From Halobacteriales archaeon QS_4_66_20 (GTDB lineage Archaea > Halobacteriota > Halobacteria > Halobacteriales > Haloarculaceae): 64,000 nt of DNA. The stretch lies in assembly GCA_003021015.1 (NCBI GenBank), contig PXRK01000078.1:24740-88739 (forward strand), given 5' to 3'. The position numbers were made by a program, and so were the translations under genes. Position 1 is the stretch's first letter. Every line of letters starts with the position of its first letter. A model generated the notes under the pieces. That model worked only from the letters and a program-made list of their open reading frames with translations, did no database searches and was not told the origin of the DNA. Shown piece after piece: positions 50,050 to 58,855 of the stretch.

Positions 50050-51114
50050 CTACGCTTCGCGTTCGATGACGAAGCGGGTGAACTCCCGGAGCTGACGTTC
50101 GGGTTCGCGTTCGAGGTCGAGGTCGTCGAGGTGGCCCCGGGCGCTCGCCGCCAGTTCCTGGGCACGCTCGCGGGCGTACTCGATCGCGTCGACGCCCTGC
50201 ATGATCTCGATCGCCGCCACGATCTCGTCGTCGGTGTTGTCCTCGGCCCAGAGGATCTCCTCCAGGCGGGCGACGTCCGCCGGCGCGGCGTGTTCGGCGG
50301 CGTAGATCACCACCAGCGTCTTCTTGCCCTCGCGGATGTCGTTGCCGAACGCCTTACCGAAGTCGCCTGCCTGGTCGAGCGTGTGCTCGATATCGAGGAT
50401 GTCGTCGCCGATCTGGAAGGCGATCGACATCTCCTCGGCGTAGCGGGCGAGCTGCTGCTCGACAGCCCCGGACTGCCCGGTGACGATGGCGGCGAGGCGG
50501 GCGACGATCCGGGCGAGACAGCCCGTCTTGCAGGCACACATCTCGTAGTAGCGGTGCTCGTCGACGGTGATCTCCTGCTGGTTGTGCCAGCAGATGTCCA
50601 TCCCCTGACCGAGGTGGGTCCGGTTCAGCTCGTAGGTGAGCATCTCGTAGGCGTCGAGGCGCTGGCCGTCGTCGAGGTCGCTGCGGTTGCGGTCGATGAT
50701 CTTCAGCGGGATGAAGTACATCGCGTTGCCCGCGTTCAGCGCGATGTCGGTGCCGAAAGCGTGGTGCAGCGCCTCCCGGCCCCGGCGCTTTTCGGCCTCG
50801 TCCTCGACGTCGTCGACGATGATCGTGCCGTTGTGGAGAATTTCGGGAATGCAGGCGTAGTGGAGGTACTCCTCGGGTTCCTCCCCGAGGGCGTCGACGA
50901 TGATCAAAAAGAGGATCGCACGCCAGCGCTTGCCGCCCCGGTCGAGCAGGTCCCAGATGGGGTCGGCCAGCGCCTGCTGGATCGCCGCCGGCTGGTACCG
51001 GTAGGTCGGCTCGCCGAAAAACGCCGTCAGGTACTCCTCGTCGATCGTTCGCGGCAAGAGCTCCTCGATGCTCTCGTCGATAGCCGGCCGCCACTCGGCG
51101 AGTACGTCCCGCAT
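50050..51114 (-). CDS. Polyprenyl synthetase (isoprenyl diphosphate synthase)
   Basis: 354 residues from ATG 51114. Both aspartate-rich motifs are present: IIVDDVEDEAEKRRG (first) and IGDDILDIEH (second). The substrate-binding GGKRWRAIL lies near residue 75. It makes a long-chain isoprenyl diphosphate such as GGPP for archaeal lipids or a longer quinone/dolichol chain; length cannot be read from the motif. It is divergent from the AglB-like gene, with a degenerate palindromic element between them. Confidence 0.93.
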   Translation of the reverse strand: MRDVLAEWRPAIDESIEELLPRTIDEEYLTAFFGEPTYRYQPAAIQQALADPIWDLLDRGGKRWRAILFLIIVDALGEEPEEYLHYACIPEILHNGTIIVDDVEDEAEKRRGREALHHAFGTDIALNAGNAMYFIPLKIIDRNRSDLDDGQRLDAYEMLTYELNRTHLGQGMDICWHNQQEITVDEHRYYEMCACKTGCLARIVARLAAIVTGQSGAVEQQLARYAEEMSIAFQIGDDILDIEHTLDQAGDFGKAFGNDIREGKKTLVVIYAAEHAAPADVARLEEILWAEDNTDDEIVAAIEIMQGVDAIEYARERAQELAASARGHLDDLDLEREPERQLREFTRFVIEREA

Positions 51115-51161
51115 ACACGTGTGGTCGACGGCAGAGAGTAAAAAAGCACTCACCTGCCTTC

Positions 51162-51258
51162 ATACTGTGATTATTTTCAGTCATCGCTGACAGTCTCGGG
51201 TGTGTTGCGAGCTGACGCCCCTGATCCGTGACAACCCAGCCGCAAAAAGTCACAACGC
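51162..51258. repeat. Degenerate palindromic element, copy H
   Basis: The left end ATACTGTGATTATTTTCAGT matches the inner GTGATTATTTTCGG box of copy A, and the right end on the minus strand reads GTGACTTTTTGCGG, like the other inner box. The terminal arms no longer pair well. It lies in the 237-bp divergent region between the polyprenyl synthase and AglB-like genes. Confidence 0.5.
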
Positions 51259-51321
51259 ACATCTGTAGATATTTTTAGGTCGTTGCTGGCGAGAAACGTA
51301 CTCCGAACCCAAACGAAACCA

Positions 51322-51328
51322 CTATACT
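51322..51328 (+). promoter_or_regulatory. TATA box of the AglB-like gene
   Basis: CTATACT lies 24-30 bp before the ATG at 51352, indicating a very short leader. Confidence 0.6.
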
Positions 51329-51351
51329 GCCGGTGGTCATCCCCCTCCATA

Positions 51352-53730
51352 ATGACACAGGAGCGTGTCGAAGAGGCGACGCGCTCGTTTCTCGCCGATC
51401 ATCCCGATTTCGACGACGAACTCGAAGTTCTCTTAGAACGCGAACAGACTGAAGGCAGCTGGGCGTACGACGACACGGCGGTGGATTCCGGCCGCTTCGG
51501 CGAGCTGGTTTCCCGTGAATTCGTCGAGAAAACCGACGACGGCAACTACCAGTTCACCGATCCCGACGCAGTGGAAACGGTTCTGTCCGGCGCTACGGAC
51601 ACCGGGACCGAAACGACAGCGCCGGACGCCACGTCCGATGGAATCTCTTTCGACGCCTCTCTGCCGGAGGCTGATCCCTACGTTTTCGGGCCCATCGCTG
51701 CCGCACTCACACTGGTCGCTGCAGTCCGAATGGTCTACTACAACACTGTCTTTCGGGACGGGCGCGTTGTCTCCCCTCTCAATGATCCGTACTTTTTCCG
51801 CTACTGGCAGGAGCGACTGCTCGAACAATCGAGTGGCATGACGGACTTCGGAATGCTCGCAACTATCGGCGAGCAGACTAGCGTCCGCCCGCTCACCCAC
51901 ACCCTCAACTGGTGGCTGACGGAACTTCTGGGCGGGTCGCCCAGTGCGGCCACCACCGTCGCTGCCTGGCAGCCCATCGTCACCACGGTTCTCTGTGCAC
52001 TCGTCCTGTACGCCCTCGTGATCCAGCTTACGTCTGACCACCGGGTTGCGCTCGCCTCACTGCTGTTCCTTGCGTTTACTCCTGTCCACGTCGTGTACAC
52101 AGCACTCGGCTTCATCGACCATCCACCGTACCAATACCTGTGGCTCACACTGCTCGCGTTCTCGATGGTCTGGCTCGCAGTCGATCTTCACAGCCGGATG
52201 GAGAACCGCGACCCGAGGGCAGCGGCGTTGGGCCACTGTCGACACCTGCGAACCTGGTGGGTGGCTGCCGTGCTCGGGTTCGCTGTCGCGACGTCCGCGC
52301 ATGCATACGGTGGGTCGGCACTGACGTTCATCCCCGTTGCGCTGTATCTGGGGCTGCGGGTTGTTTCCGACATTCGCAACGATGTCCCACCGCTGTTGGC
52401 CAATGCACCGCTCTTGGCTGGCCTCGGGTTTGGGAGTTTCCTGGCGGTGGGTGCACACGTCATTCTCAGCTGGCACGAATCGATTGCTGTGACGGTTCCA
52501 ACACTCGTAACTGTCGGGGGGGTAGTGGTTGCAGTTCTCGCGACAGCGTGGCACCGGTTTGACCTCCCGCCTGTGGGGCTCCTTGGAGTCGAGTTGGTCC
52601 TGGCTTTAGTCGGCGGATTGGCCTTCCGTCAGCTCCGTCCGGAAGATGTCTCCCGCCTCCGTGGACGGGCCTCCGATCTGTTTGGGCGGGAGGGTATCGC
52701 TGAAACCGTCTCGCTGTTCACGACAGATATCGGGGTCATCATGAACCCATTGACGCAAATTGGCCTCGGATTTTATTTCGGATTGGCTTTGCTCCTGTTT
52801 GTCTCCTGGCACGTAACCCGCCAGTACGAGCCAGGGTGGCTCGTGGTGGTGTGTTTCGCCTGGGTGTATCTCCTCCTGGCAGCGATCCAGGCCCGGTTCG
52901 CCCCACAGCTCAGCATCTTCCTTTCGGTGTTGGCTGGCGGTGGCCTCATCCATCTGCTCGGAGCTATCGAACTGATCGAGAAACCACAGTTGTTCGCTGA
53001 TCCGAGTGACCGCACCCGCCGGACCATCTCGATTCCCGACCTCCAGCGCGGCGCATATCTCGTGGCCGGGATCGGTCTCGTCCTGTTATTGAACCTGATT
53101 TTCGTACCTGCACTACTTGGCCAAATACAACACGATGAAACGTTCGATGCGGCAACGGCTATCGACGAACACACGAACTCAGTTAACTCCGACCACCCCG
53201 AGTTCGTCCTGAGCAGGTGGGGTGACAACCGCATGTACAACTACTTTGTCAGTGGGGACGCCCAGAGCTATGGCTATGCCCGGAACAATCACGAGACCTT
53301 CATCGGCAGTTCCGATCCCGACGCACAGTACGATCAACACGCAAACCGGGTCGGCTACGTCGTCCTCTTGCAAAACGATCTCCCGCCCGCAACGACTCAT
53401 CACAAACTCTTCGAGGAATTCGGTGCAGGCAACGAGTCGGTCGCTCACTACCAACTCCTCTACACCACCGACGAGGTTCGCGCATTCGCCCTTGTCGAGG
53501 GTGCGGTCATCAACGCCACGGTGGAACCCGACTCCACAGTGACAGCGACCACCGATGTTCGCGTCATGGACGAGTTGTTCACTTACCAGCGAACTGGCAC
53601 TGCGGATGCCAGCGGCGCCGTCGAAATTCGCGTCGCATACCCTGGGGAGTACGAAATTAACGGGCAGACGGTAACGGTAACTGAACAGGACGTCTACGAG
53701 GGCCGGCAAGTCCACGTGGACGAGTTCTGA
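51352..53730 (+). CDS. STT3/AglB-like oligosaccharyltransferase paralogue
   Basis: 792 residues. An N-terminal soluble part (1-100) resembles a small winged-helix domain, followed by about 13 membrane helices from residue 115 and a globular C-terminal domain from about 600. STT3-like catalytic features are PLNDPYFFRYWQ (DxD-like site in the first loop) and GFIDHPPYQYL. The acceptor-reading motif, normally WWDxG, appears as RWGDNRMYNYF, a divergent form. It would transfer a lipid-linked glycan to Asn on S-layer or pilin proteins, or be a diverged relative. GC content is lower than in neighbouring genes. Confidence 0.78.
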   Translation: MTQERVEEATRSFLADHPDFDDELEVLLEREQTEGSWAYDDTAVDSGRFGELVSREFVEKTDDGNYQFTDPDAVETVLSGATDTGTETTAPDATSDGISFDASLPEADPYVFGPIAAALTLVAAVRMVYYNTVFRDGRVVSPLNDPYFFRYWQERLLEQSSGMTDFGMLATIGEQTSVRPLTHTLNWWLTELLGGSPSAATTVAAWQPIVTTVLCALVLYALVIQLTSDHRVALASLLFLAFTPVHVVYTALGFIDHPPYQYLWLTLLAFSMVWLAVDLHSRMENRDPRAAALGHCRHLRTWWVAAVLGFAVATSAHAYGGSALTFIPVALYLGLRVVSDIRNDVPPLLANAPLLAGLGFGSFLAVGAHVILSWHESIAVTVPTLVTVGGVVVAVLATAWHRFDLPPVGLLGVELVLALVGGLAFRQLRPEDVSRLRGRASDLFGREGIAETVSLFTTDIGVIMNPLTQIGLGFYFGLALLLFVSWHVTRQYEPGWLVVVCFAWVYLLLAAIQARFAPQLSIFLSVLAGGGLIHLLGAIELIEKPQLFADPSDRTRRTISIPDLQRGAYLVAGIGLVLLLNLIFVPALLGQIQHDETFDAATAIDEHTNSVNSDHPEFVLSRWGDNRMYNYFVSGDAQSYGYARNNHETFIGSSDPDAQYDQHANRVGYVVLLQNDLPPATTHHKLFEEFGAGNESVAHYQLLYTTDEVRAFALVEGAVINATVEPDSTVTATTDVRVMDELFTYQRTGTADASGAVEIRVAYPGEYEINGQTVTVTEQDVYEGRQVHVDEF

Positions 53731-53811
53731 CGGTACTCCAACCCGGTTTGTCGCTGCCGGATACTTGCCATGCCCCGGTACATTTTTGCCCGCAGCGGCC
53801 GCAGTCGGCCC

Positions 53812-54411
53812 ATGGAAATCGCTATCGTCGTCTACGTCGGATTTGACGAGTTGGACGCGATCGGCCCCTACGAAGTCTTCCAGAACGCCGCCGAGGCAGG
53901 CGCCGACTGTACCATCTCGCTCAGAACGATCGACGTAGTCGGCGTCGTGGAAGCGAGCCACGGCCTCCGGATCGAACCCGACGGCCACCTGGCCGACGCC
54001 GACCCGGACCTCCTAGTGGTCCCCGGTGGCGGGTGGAACGACCGCGGTGCGGCGGGCGCGTGGGCGGAAGCTGAGCGCGGCGCCATCCCCGAGGCCGTCG
54101 CCGCCGCACACGACGCCGGCACGATGATTGCTGGCGTCTGCACCGGCGGGATGCTGCTCGCCCGCGCTGGCGTCACCGACGGTCGGCCCGCCGTCACGCA
54201 CGGCGGCGCGCTCGACGACCTCCGGGCAACACCGGCCGAGGTGGTCGAGGCCCGCGTCGTCGACGACGGCGACGTACTCACCGCCGGCGGCGTCACCTCC
54301 GGGCTGGATCTCGCCTTCCACATCGTCGAGCGTGAGTTCGGGGACGACGTTGCCAAACAGGTCCGCACGGAGATGGAGTACGAGGACCGCGGGAGCGTCT
54401 ACGAAGGCTGA
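53812..54411 (+). CDS. DJ-1/PfpI family protein
   Basis: 199 residues. The nucleophile elbow AGVCTGGMLLARAG carries the conserved Cys, and PGGGWNDRGAAG with an upstream glutamate (DAIGPYEVF) gives the acid partner. The overall pattern matches the AraC-like/PfpI glutamine-amidotransferase-like subgroup, some members of which act as isonitrile hydratases or glyoxalase-type enzymes. Substrate is unknown. ATG 53812 is chosen (MEIAIVVYVGFDELDA). Confidence 0.88.
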   Translation: MEIAIVVYVGFDELDAIGPYEVFQNAAEAGADCTISLRTIDVVGVVEASHGLRIEPDGHLADADPDLLVVPGGGWNDRGAAGAWAEAERGAIPEAVAAAHDAGTMIAGVCTGGMLLARAGVTDGRPAVTHGGALDDLRATPAEVVEARVVDDGDVLTAGGVTSGLDLAFHIVEREFGDDVAKQVRTEMEYEDRGSVYEG

Positions 54412-54477
54412 CCACGGACCGGGTGCCGACTACACGGGTCCGCGGGTTTACGTACGAAGCCGGGACCAGACCGTCGT

Positions 54478-55206
54478 ATGCCGACGTCGACCCACGTGAT
54501 CGCAGGCAGATGTACCACCGAGTTCGACGGCTCGCGCGACCGCACGCAGCGCGGGGACGTCCTCGTCGTGATCAAACCCGACGGCACCGTCCTGGTGCAC
54601 GACGCCGCCGGCTACCAGCCGGTGGCCTGGCTCACCCGCGCCGACACCGTCACCGTGAGCCCCGACGCCGTCACCGCCCAGGACGGCGACCAGTCGCTGT
54701 CGGTCACGGTCCACGAGGAGTACGCCCGCAACCGCTACCGGACGAACGACGCTGGCGTGCCAGTCGGTACCTGCCCGGCCTGCGAGTCGTCGCTCGTCCG
54801 CTCGGGCGGGACTGTCTCCTGCCCGGACTGCGAGGATTCGTACTCGGTGCCCGCCGACGCGACGATCCTCGACGAGCAGTGTTCGGACTGCGGCCTCCCG
54901 CGGTTCAGGGCCAAGCGCGGCGACGTGTTCGAGGTGTGTCTCGACTATGACTGCGAGTCATTCGACGACCGCGTTCGCGCTGCGTTCGACCGCGAGTTCG
55001 ACTGTCCCGACTGCGGAGACGACCTGCGAGTGCTGCGCCGCGGCGGCCTGCTGCTTGGCTGTGACGCCTACCCCGACTGCGAGACGGGGTTCTCGTTCCC
55101 CGTCGGCCGCCACGACGGCACCTGCGACTGCGGACTCCCGACGTTCGAGACGCCCACTGGCCGCCGCTGTCTCGACAGCAGCTGCGAGAAGGCGACAGCC
55201 CAGTAG
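54478..55206 (+). CDS. NucS N-domain fused to topoisomerase-type zinc ribbons
   Basis: 242 residues. Residues 1-85 match the N-terminal DNA-binding domain of NucS/EndoMS mismatch endonuclease (RGDVLVVIKPDGTVLVHDAA, then GYQPVAWLT). Instead of the PD-ExK nuclease part, cysteine-rich ribbons follow: CPACESSLVRSGGTVSCPDC, CSDCGLPRFRAK with a CLDYDC partner, CPDCGDDLRVLRRG with GCDAYPDCE, and a final CDCGLPTF. These are of the topoisomerase I C4 type. The combination suggests single-stranded or branched DNA binding without cutting. Confidence 0.8.
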   Translation: MPTSTHVIAGRCTTEFDGSRDRTQRGDVLVVIKPDGTVLVHDAAGYQPVAWLTRADTVTVSPDAVTAQDGDQSLSVTVHEEYARNRYRTNDAGVPVGTCPACESSLVRSGGTVSCPDCEDSYSVPADATILDEQCSDCGLPRFRAKRGDVFEVCLDYDCESFDDRVRAAFDREFDCPDCGDDLRVLRRGGLLLGCDAYPDCETGFSFPVGRHDGTCDCGLPTFETPTGRRCLDSSCEKATAQ

Positions 55207-55365
55207 ATCGTCAATTCCAGGCGTGCACCCGGACGTGCGTTCGGAGAGACCGACGCCCCGGCGGCGAAGGCGGTCTACCAGCGGCGTCGCTCCGCCCGGC
55301 AACCGAGACGCGACGACACACTCAACCCACAGAGGATTTATGCGGCTGTCAGTCGAGGAGTGCGT

Positions 55366-55809
55366 ATGTTCGATTCGTTCGGTCCAGGGATGGGGTTCGC
55401 CGGCGGGTTCGCGACGGGACAGCTCATGCAGGACCTGCTGGGCGGTGCGGGCAGCTACGGCGACTGGGCACGAGCCGCGATCGAAGTGACTACAAACGTC
55501 CAGGCGAGCTACCGCCACCACCTCGAGGACGCCGAGGAGCCGAACAGCCGCGAACTCGCGCGGGACCTGGACGCGCTCGGACGGGAAGCCCAGCGCCTGG
55601 CGATCATCGCCGAACAGCGCAACTACGGCGACACCGAGGTCGAGCTGATGCGCCGCCTCGACAAGCTCTGTCTCCGGTTCACCAACGGCGCGCCGAACAC
55701 CGAGGGAAGCCCCGATGATCTGCTCCGGGACGAACTGCCCGATCTCGTCTCTGACATCTTCGACCACCTCGACCGCGGAACGACGCCCTCGGACGCATCC
55801 GAGGAGTAA
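55366..55809 (+). CDS. Haloarchaeal hypothetical helical protein
   Basis: 147 residues from ATG 55366 (a GTG 6 bp earlier is possible). A Gly-rich start (MFDSFGPGMGFAGGFATGQL) is followed by an alpha-helical, strongly charged body (SYRHHLEDAEEPNSRELARD and DTEVELMRRLDKLC) and an acidic tail. No motif is recognised. TATA-like GGATTTATGC (55333-55342) lies about 25-33 bp upstream, which supports expression as a separate gene. Confidence 0.7.
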   Translation: MFDSFGPGMGFAGGFATGQLMQDLLGGAGSYGDWARAAIEVTTNVQASYRHHLEDAEEPNSRELARDLDALGREAQRLAIIAEQRNYGDTEVELMRRLDKLCLRFTNGAPNTEGSPDDLLRDELPDLVSDIFDHLDRGTTPSDASEE

Positions 55810-55865
55810 CTGACTCTCCCGCACAGACGCGAGCGATACTGGCACCTCTCCAGATCCGTCCCGAC

Positions 55866-55875
55866 ATTTAAGTAT
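55866..55875 (+). promoter_or_regulatory. Strong TATA-like box before a candidate RNA
   Basis: ATTTAAGTAT closely follows the archaeal TATA consensus. Nothing that it could serve as a protein gene lies downstream on this strand; the candidate RNA begins about 28 nt after it. Confidence 0.6.
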
Positions 55876-55900
55876 CAAACCGGGACCAGAAGCCGTGTGC

Positions 55901-55999
55901 GCTGACGGATACCCACGGAGGCGCCACGGCAGTGCGACACCACCTCCGTGGCGGCATGGTCCCCCAGGACAGGGCGTGACCGCGGTGTCGCCTGTCAGC
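55901..55999 (+). ncRNA. Candidate structured small RNA (99 nt)
   Basis: The segment opens with GCTGAC (55901-55906) and closes with GTCAGC (55994-55999), giving a closing stem. Inside it CCACGGAGG (55913-55921) pairs with CCTCCGTGG (55943-55951), and GGTC/GACC arms form a second hairpin. The closing stem begins where transcription from ATTTAAGTAT should start. A further stem GTAAGCC/GGCTTAC (56008-56042) follows and could end transcription from both sides. It contains no tRNA, 7S or RNase P hallmarks that I can see. Confidence 0.4.
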
Positions 56000-56038
56000 T
56001 ACCGGCTGTAAGCCACGCCCGAAGCGACAGCGGCGGGC

Positions 56039-57139
56039 TTACCGTTCGAGCACGGCGGGCCGCTCGAACGTCTCGTCGTAGCCGACGGCTTCGACGGTGA
56101 TCGTCGGCCAGTCCCCAACAGTGAGCGTCTCGTAGCCGTCGGCGTCGACGAGCACGGTGACCTCGCTTTTCGCTCCCTCGACCGTCGGATTCCAGGCGTA
56201 GGCCATCGGCAGGTAAACGGATTCCGTGGAGTCCGGCGTCGCGATCCACTCCCGTCCGGCGAACCCTGCGGCGCCACCCTGGTGATGGCGGCGCCACTCC
56301 CCCTCCCAGCCCACTGCGTCGTATGCGTCCCGGATCGCCGCGAACACGTCGCCTGCAGTCCCGCCAGCAGTGCCGACGTCGCGTGTCGCTGCGAGCGCGG
56401 TCGCCTCGACGCGCGCGGCTGGGCGGTGACGGGCCAGCAGCCACTCCGGCGGATTGGAGGCAACTGTCCGGGTGCAGGACGCAAACAGCCCGTCGCGTTC
56501 GGCGGTCACGACGACCAGCGCGTACCCGCTGATCGGTGTCTCCGTCGGCGTCGGGTGCCGGTAAATGGGTGCACGCTCCTCACCGCCAACGAGGACGACG
56601 GGCGAGTCGATCCCGTCCTCGGCCAGCCGGCCGCGGAGCCGCGCCGCAACCGTCTGCTCCGTATCCGCCGCTGACGCCTCGCGGCAGGTCGCTTCGACTG
56701 CCTCCGCGGTCGTCGCGCCGAGCTCCCGGTAACGCTCGGTGTCGTACTCGGTCAGCGGCTGGCGCAGTTCCGTCGCGTCGACAGTCTCGAACCCCGGCAC
56801 GTCGAAGTCGGCTGCCGCGGGCGTCGGGCTCCGGGCTTTCACCGCCTCGGCGAGCGACGTCTCGTGCCAGTCGTAGGACGACACCGCCACGTTGTCGGGC
56901 AACTCCTCGGTCGCGAGCCGGTCGGCCTCGACGTTGTTCGTGACGACGCGAACCTCGTCGCCGTCGTAGCCCGCCGCGGCGACGCCCACCGGTCCCGCCC
57001 TGTCGACCACGTTGGAGCCACCGGTCAGCCACGCGAACCCGTTGGGGCGAGCGAACCAGATCGCCGCCAGCGAGTCCGCTGTGAGCCGCTTGTCGAGGCG
57101 ACGGCGCCGTCCGGATCCGGGTCCCGCACAGTTCTTCAT
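56039..57139 (-). CDS. M24-fold (pita-bread) protein, metal sites degenerate
   Basis: 366 residues. The N-terminal creatinase-like domain (about 15-125) precedes a pita-bread domain (ELGATTAEAVEATCREASAA onward, EWRRHHQGGAAGFAGREW, AWNPTVEGAKSEVTVLV). The two Asp metal ligands expected in the D-x10-D pattern are missing (ALVVVTAERDGLFASCTRTV), so a working dinuclear centre is unlikely. The likely fate is a diverged, non-peptidase relative of Xaa-Pro aminopeptidase. It is divergent from gapN with a palindrome in the 56-bp gap. Confidence 0.8.
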   Translation of the reverse strand: MKNCAGPGSGRRRRLDKRLTADSLAAIWFARPNGFAWLTGGSNVVDRAGPVGVAAAGYDGDEVRVVTNNVEADRLATEELPDNVAVSSYDWHETSLAEAVKARSPTPAAADFDVPGFETVDATELRQPLTEYDTERYRELGATTAEAVEATCREASAADTEQTVAARLRGRLAEDGIDSPVVLVGGEERAPIYRHPTPTETPISGYALVVVTAERDGLFASCTRTVASNPPEWLLARHRPAARVEATALAATRDVGTAGGTAGDVFAAIRDAYDAVGWEGEWRRHHQGGAAGFAGREWIATPDSTESVYLPMAYAWNPTVEGAKSEVTVLVDADGYETLTVGDWPTITVEAVGYDETFERPAVLER

Positions 57140-57146
57140 TGGTATT

Positions 57147-57167
57147 AACTTTATCTTGAGTAAAGTT
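57147..57167. promoter_or_regulatory. AACTTTA/TAAAGTT palindrome in the M24-gapN divergent promoter
   Basis: AACTTTATCTTGAGTAAAGTT is a perfect 7-bp inverted repeat with a 7-bp spacer, centred in the 56-bp region between two divergent starts (57139 minus and 57196 plus). It also supplies TATA-like sequence, so a bound regulator would affect both genes. Confidence 0.55.
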
Positions 57168-57195
57168 CTTAACTCTGGCGCAGAAATGGATAGCT

Positions 57196-58629
57196 ATGGC
57201 AACAAAAGAACACTCGTATCCAGATGGGCTCTATCTGGAGGGGGCCTGGCAGGCTACGTCGGAGGCGATCGACGTACAGGACCTGACCGACGGCGAGCCG
57301 TTCGCGTCCGTTGCGGCGGCGTCGGCTAGGGACGTCGACTCGGCGCTTTCGGCCGCCGAGCACGCCGAGCGCGAGATGAAAGAGACGACGATCGTCCAGC
57401 GTGCCAACTGGCTGGAGGCGATCGCCGAGGGCATCGAGAATCGCAAGGACGAGCTCGCGGAAGTCATCGTCCGCGAGGCGGGGAAACCGATCGCCAGCGC
57501 CCGGAGCGAGGTCGACAGCGCCGCCGAGCGGTTCCGGCGGGCCGTCGGCGAGGTTCGGGACCTCCAGGGCGAGTACGTCGAGGGGACGACCGAAGGCCAC
57601 GAGGGCTGGAAGGCGATCGTGCAGTGGGAGCCGGTCGGCACCGTCCTCTGCATCACGCCGTACAACTACCCTCTCGCGACGACCGCACTACAGGTCGCGC
57701 CGGCGATCGCGGCCGGCAACTCGGTGATCCTCAAACCCGCGACGAAGACGCCGGTCAGCGGGGCGATCCTGGCGGACATCATCGCGAACGCCACGGAGAT
57801 TCCCGACGGCGCCTTCGCGTTCGTTCCCGGACGCGCCAGCGAGATCGGCGACCTGCTGGCCGGCGACGACCGGATCAACGCGATCGCGATGACCGGCTCC
57901 TCGAACGCCGGCAAGCACGTCGCCTCGGTCAGTGGCATGGTCGACCTGCACATGGAGCTTGGCGGCAACGCACCGGCGCTCGTGTTCCCTGACGCCGACC
58001 TCGCGGAAGTGACCTCGAACTGTGCCGCCGGGTCGTTCAAGTACGCCGGCCAGCGGTGCTCGGCCGTCTCGCGCGTGCTGGCACACGAGGACGTCCACGA
58101 CGATGTCGTCGACCGCCTCGAAGTAGAGCTGGACAACTGGGTGACGGGCGACCTCTTCGACCCCGACACGAAAGTCGGCCCGCTGATCTCCGAATCCCAG
58201 GCCGACTGGGTCGAGGAACTGATCGACGACGCCGTCGAGAAGGGCGCGACGCTCGTCCGCGGCGGCGAGCGCGACGGGCAGTTCATCCAGCCGGCGCTTT
58301 TGGCCGACGTGCCACACGACGCCCGGATCGTCCACGAGGAGCAGTTCGGCCCCGTCGCCGCCGTCACCAGCGTCGCCGGCGAGGGGGAGGCGCTCGAACT
58401 CGCGAACCACAGCGACCTCGGCCTCGACGCCTCCGTGTTCACCAAGGACTACGACCGCGCGATGCGGGTCGCCGAACGCCTCGAAGTCGGCGGCGTCCGC
58501 ATCAACGGCAAGCCGAGCCACGGCCTCGGCGACATCCCGTTCGGCGGCGTCAAAGACTCCGGCATCGGCCGCGAGGGCATCGGCTACACCATCGAAGCCT
58601 TCGTCGAGCGCAAGAGCATTATTCTCTGA
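57196..58629 (+). CDS. gapN: GapN-type aldehyde dehydrogenase
   Basis: 477 residues of the ALDH superfamily. Catalytic residues are N157 (ITPYNYP), K180 (LKPATKTP), E254 (MELGGNAP) and C288 (GQRCSA). The C-terminal GLGDIPFGGVKDSGIGREG pattern matches NADP-dependent non-phosphorylating glyceraldehyde-3-phosphate dehydrogenase, but succinate-semialdehyde or lactaldehyde dehydrogenases are close relatives. If GapN, it oxidises GAP to 3-phosphoglycerate in the semi-phosphorylative Entner-Doudoroff route. Shares a divergent promoter with the M24-fold gene. Confidence 0.82.
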   Translation: MATKEHSYPDGLYLEGAWQATSEAIDVQDLTDGEPFASVAAASARDVDSALSAAEHAEREMKETTIVQRANWLEAIAEGIENRKDELAEVIVREAGKPIASARSEVDSAAERFRRAVGEVRDLQGEYVEGTTEGHEGWKAIVQWEPVGTVLCITPYNYPLATTALQVAPAIAAGNSVILKPATKTPVSGAILADIIANATEIPDGAFAFVPGRASEIGDLLAGDDRINAIAMTGSSNAGKHVASVSGMVDLHMELGGNAPALVFPDADLAEVTSNCAAGSFKYAGQRCSAVSRVLAHEDVHDDVVDRLEVELDNWVTGDLFDPDTKVGPLISESQADWVEELIDDAVEKGATLVRGGERDGQFIQPALLADVPHDARIVHEEQFGPVAAVTSVAGEGEALELANHSDLGLDASVFTKDYDRAMRVAERLEVGGVRINGKPSHGLGDIPFGGVKDSGIGREGIGYTIEAFVERKSIIL

Positions 58630-58855
58630 CGCGGCGGCCGCGCTTCCGCTGCCGTCACGCTGGCTCGTGACCTCCAGACCAGCCAGTTGCCATCACTCGT
58701 TTCGTAGCACGTACTCGCCTCCCGCGCCGCCGTCCCACGACGCGGACGACCCCTGGGACCTCCGTTGTGATTGGGTTTCGATTCGACGACGTGGATCCGT
58801 GCTTTCAGGCCACATTTTTCCCGCTATTGACACTCAGCTCTCGACGTTCGTATGC

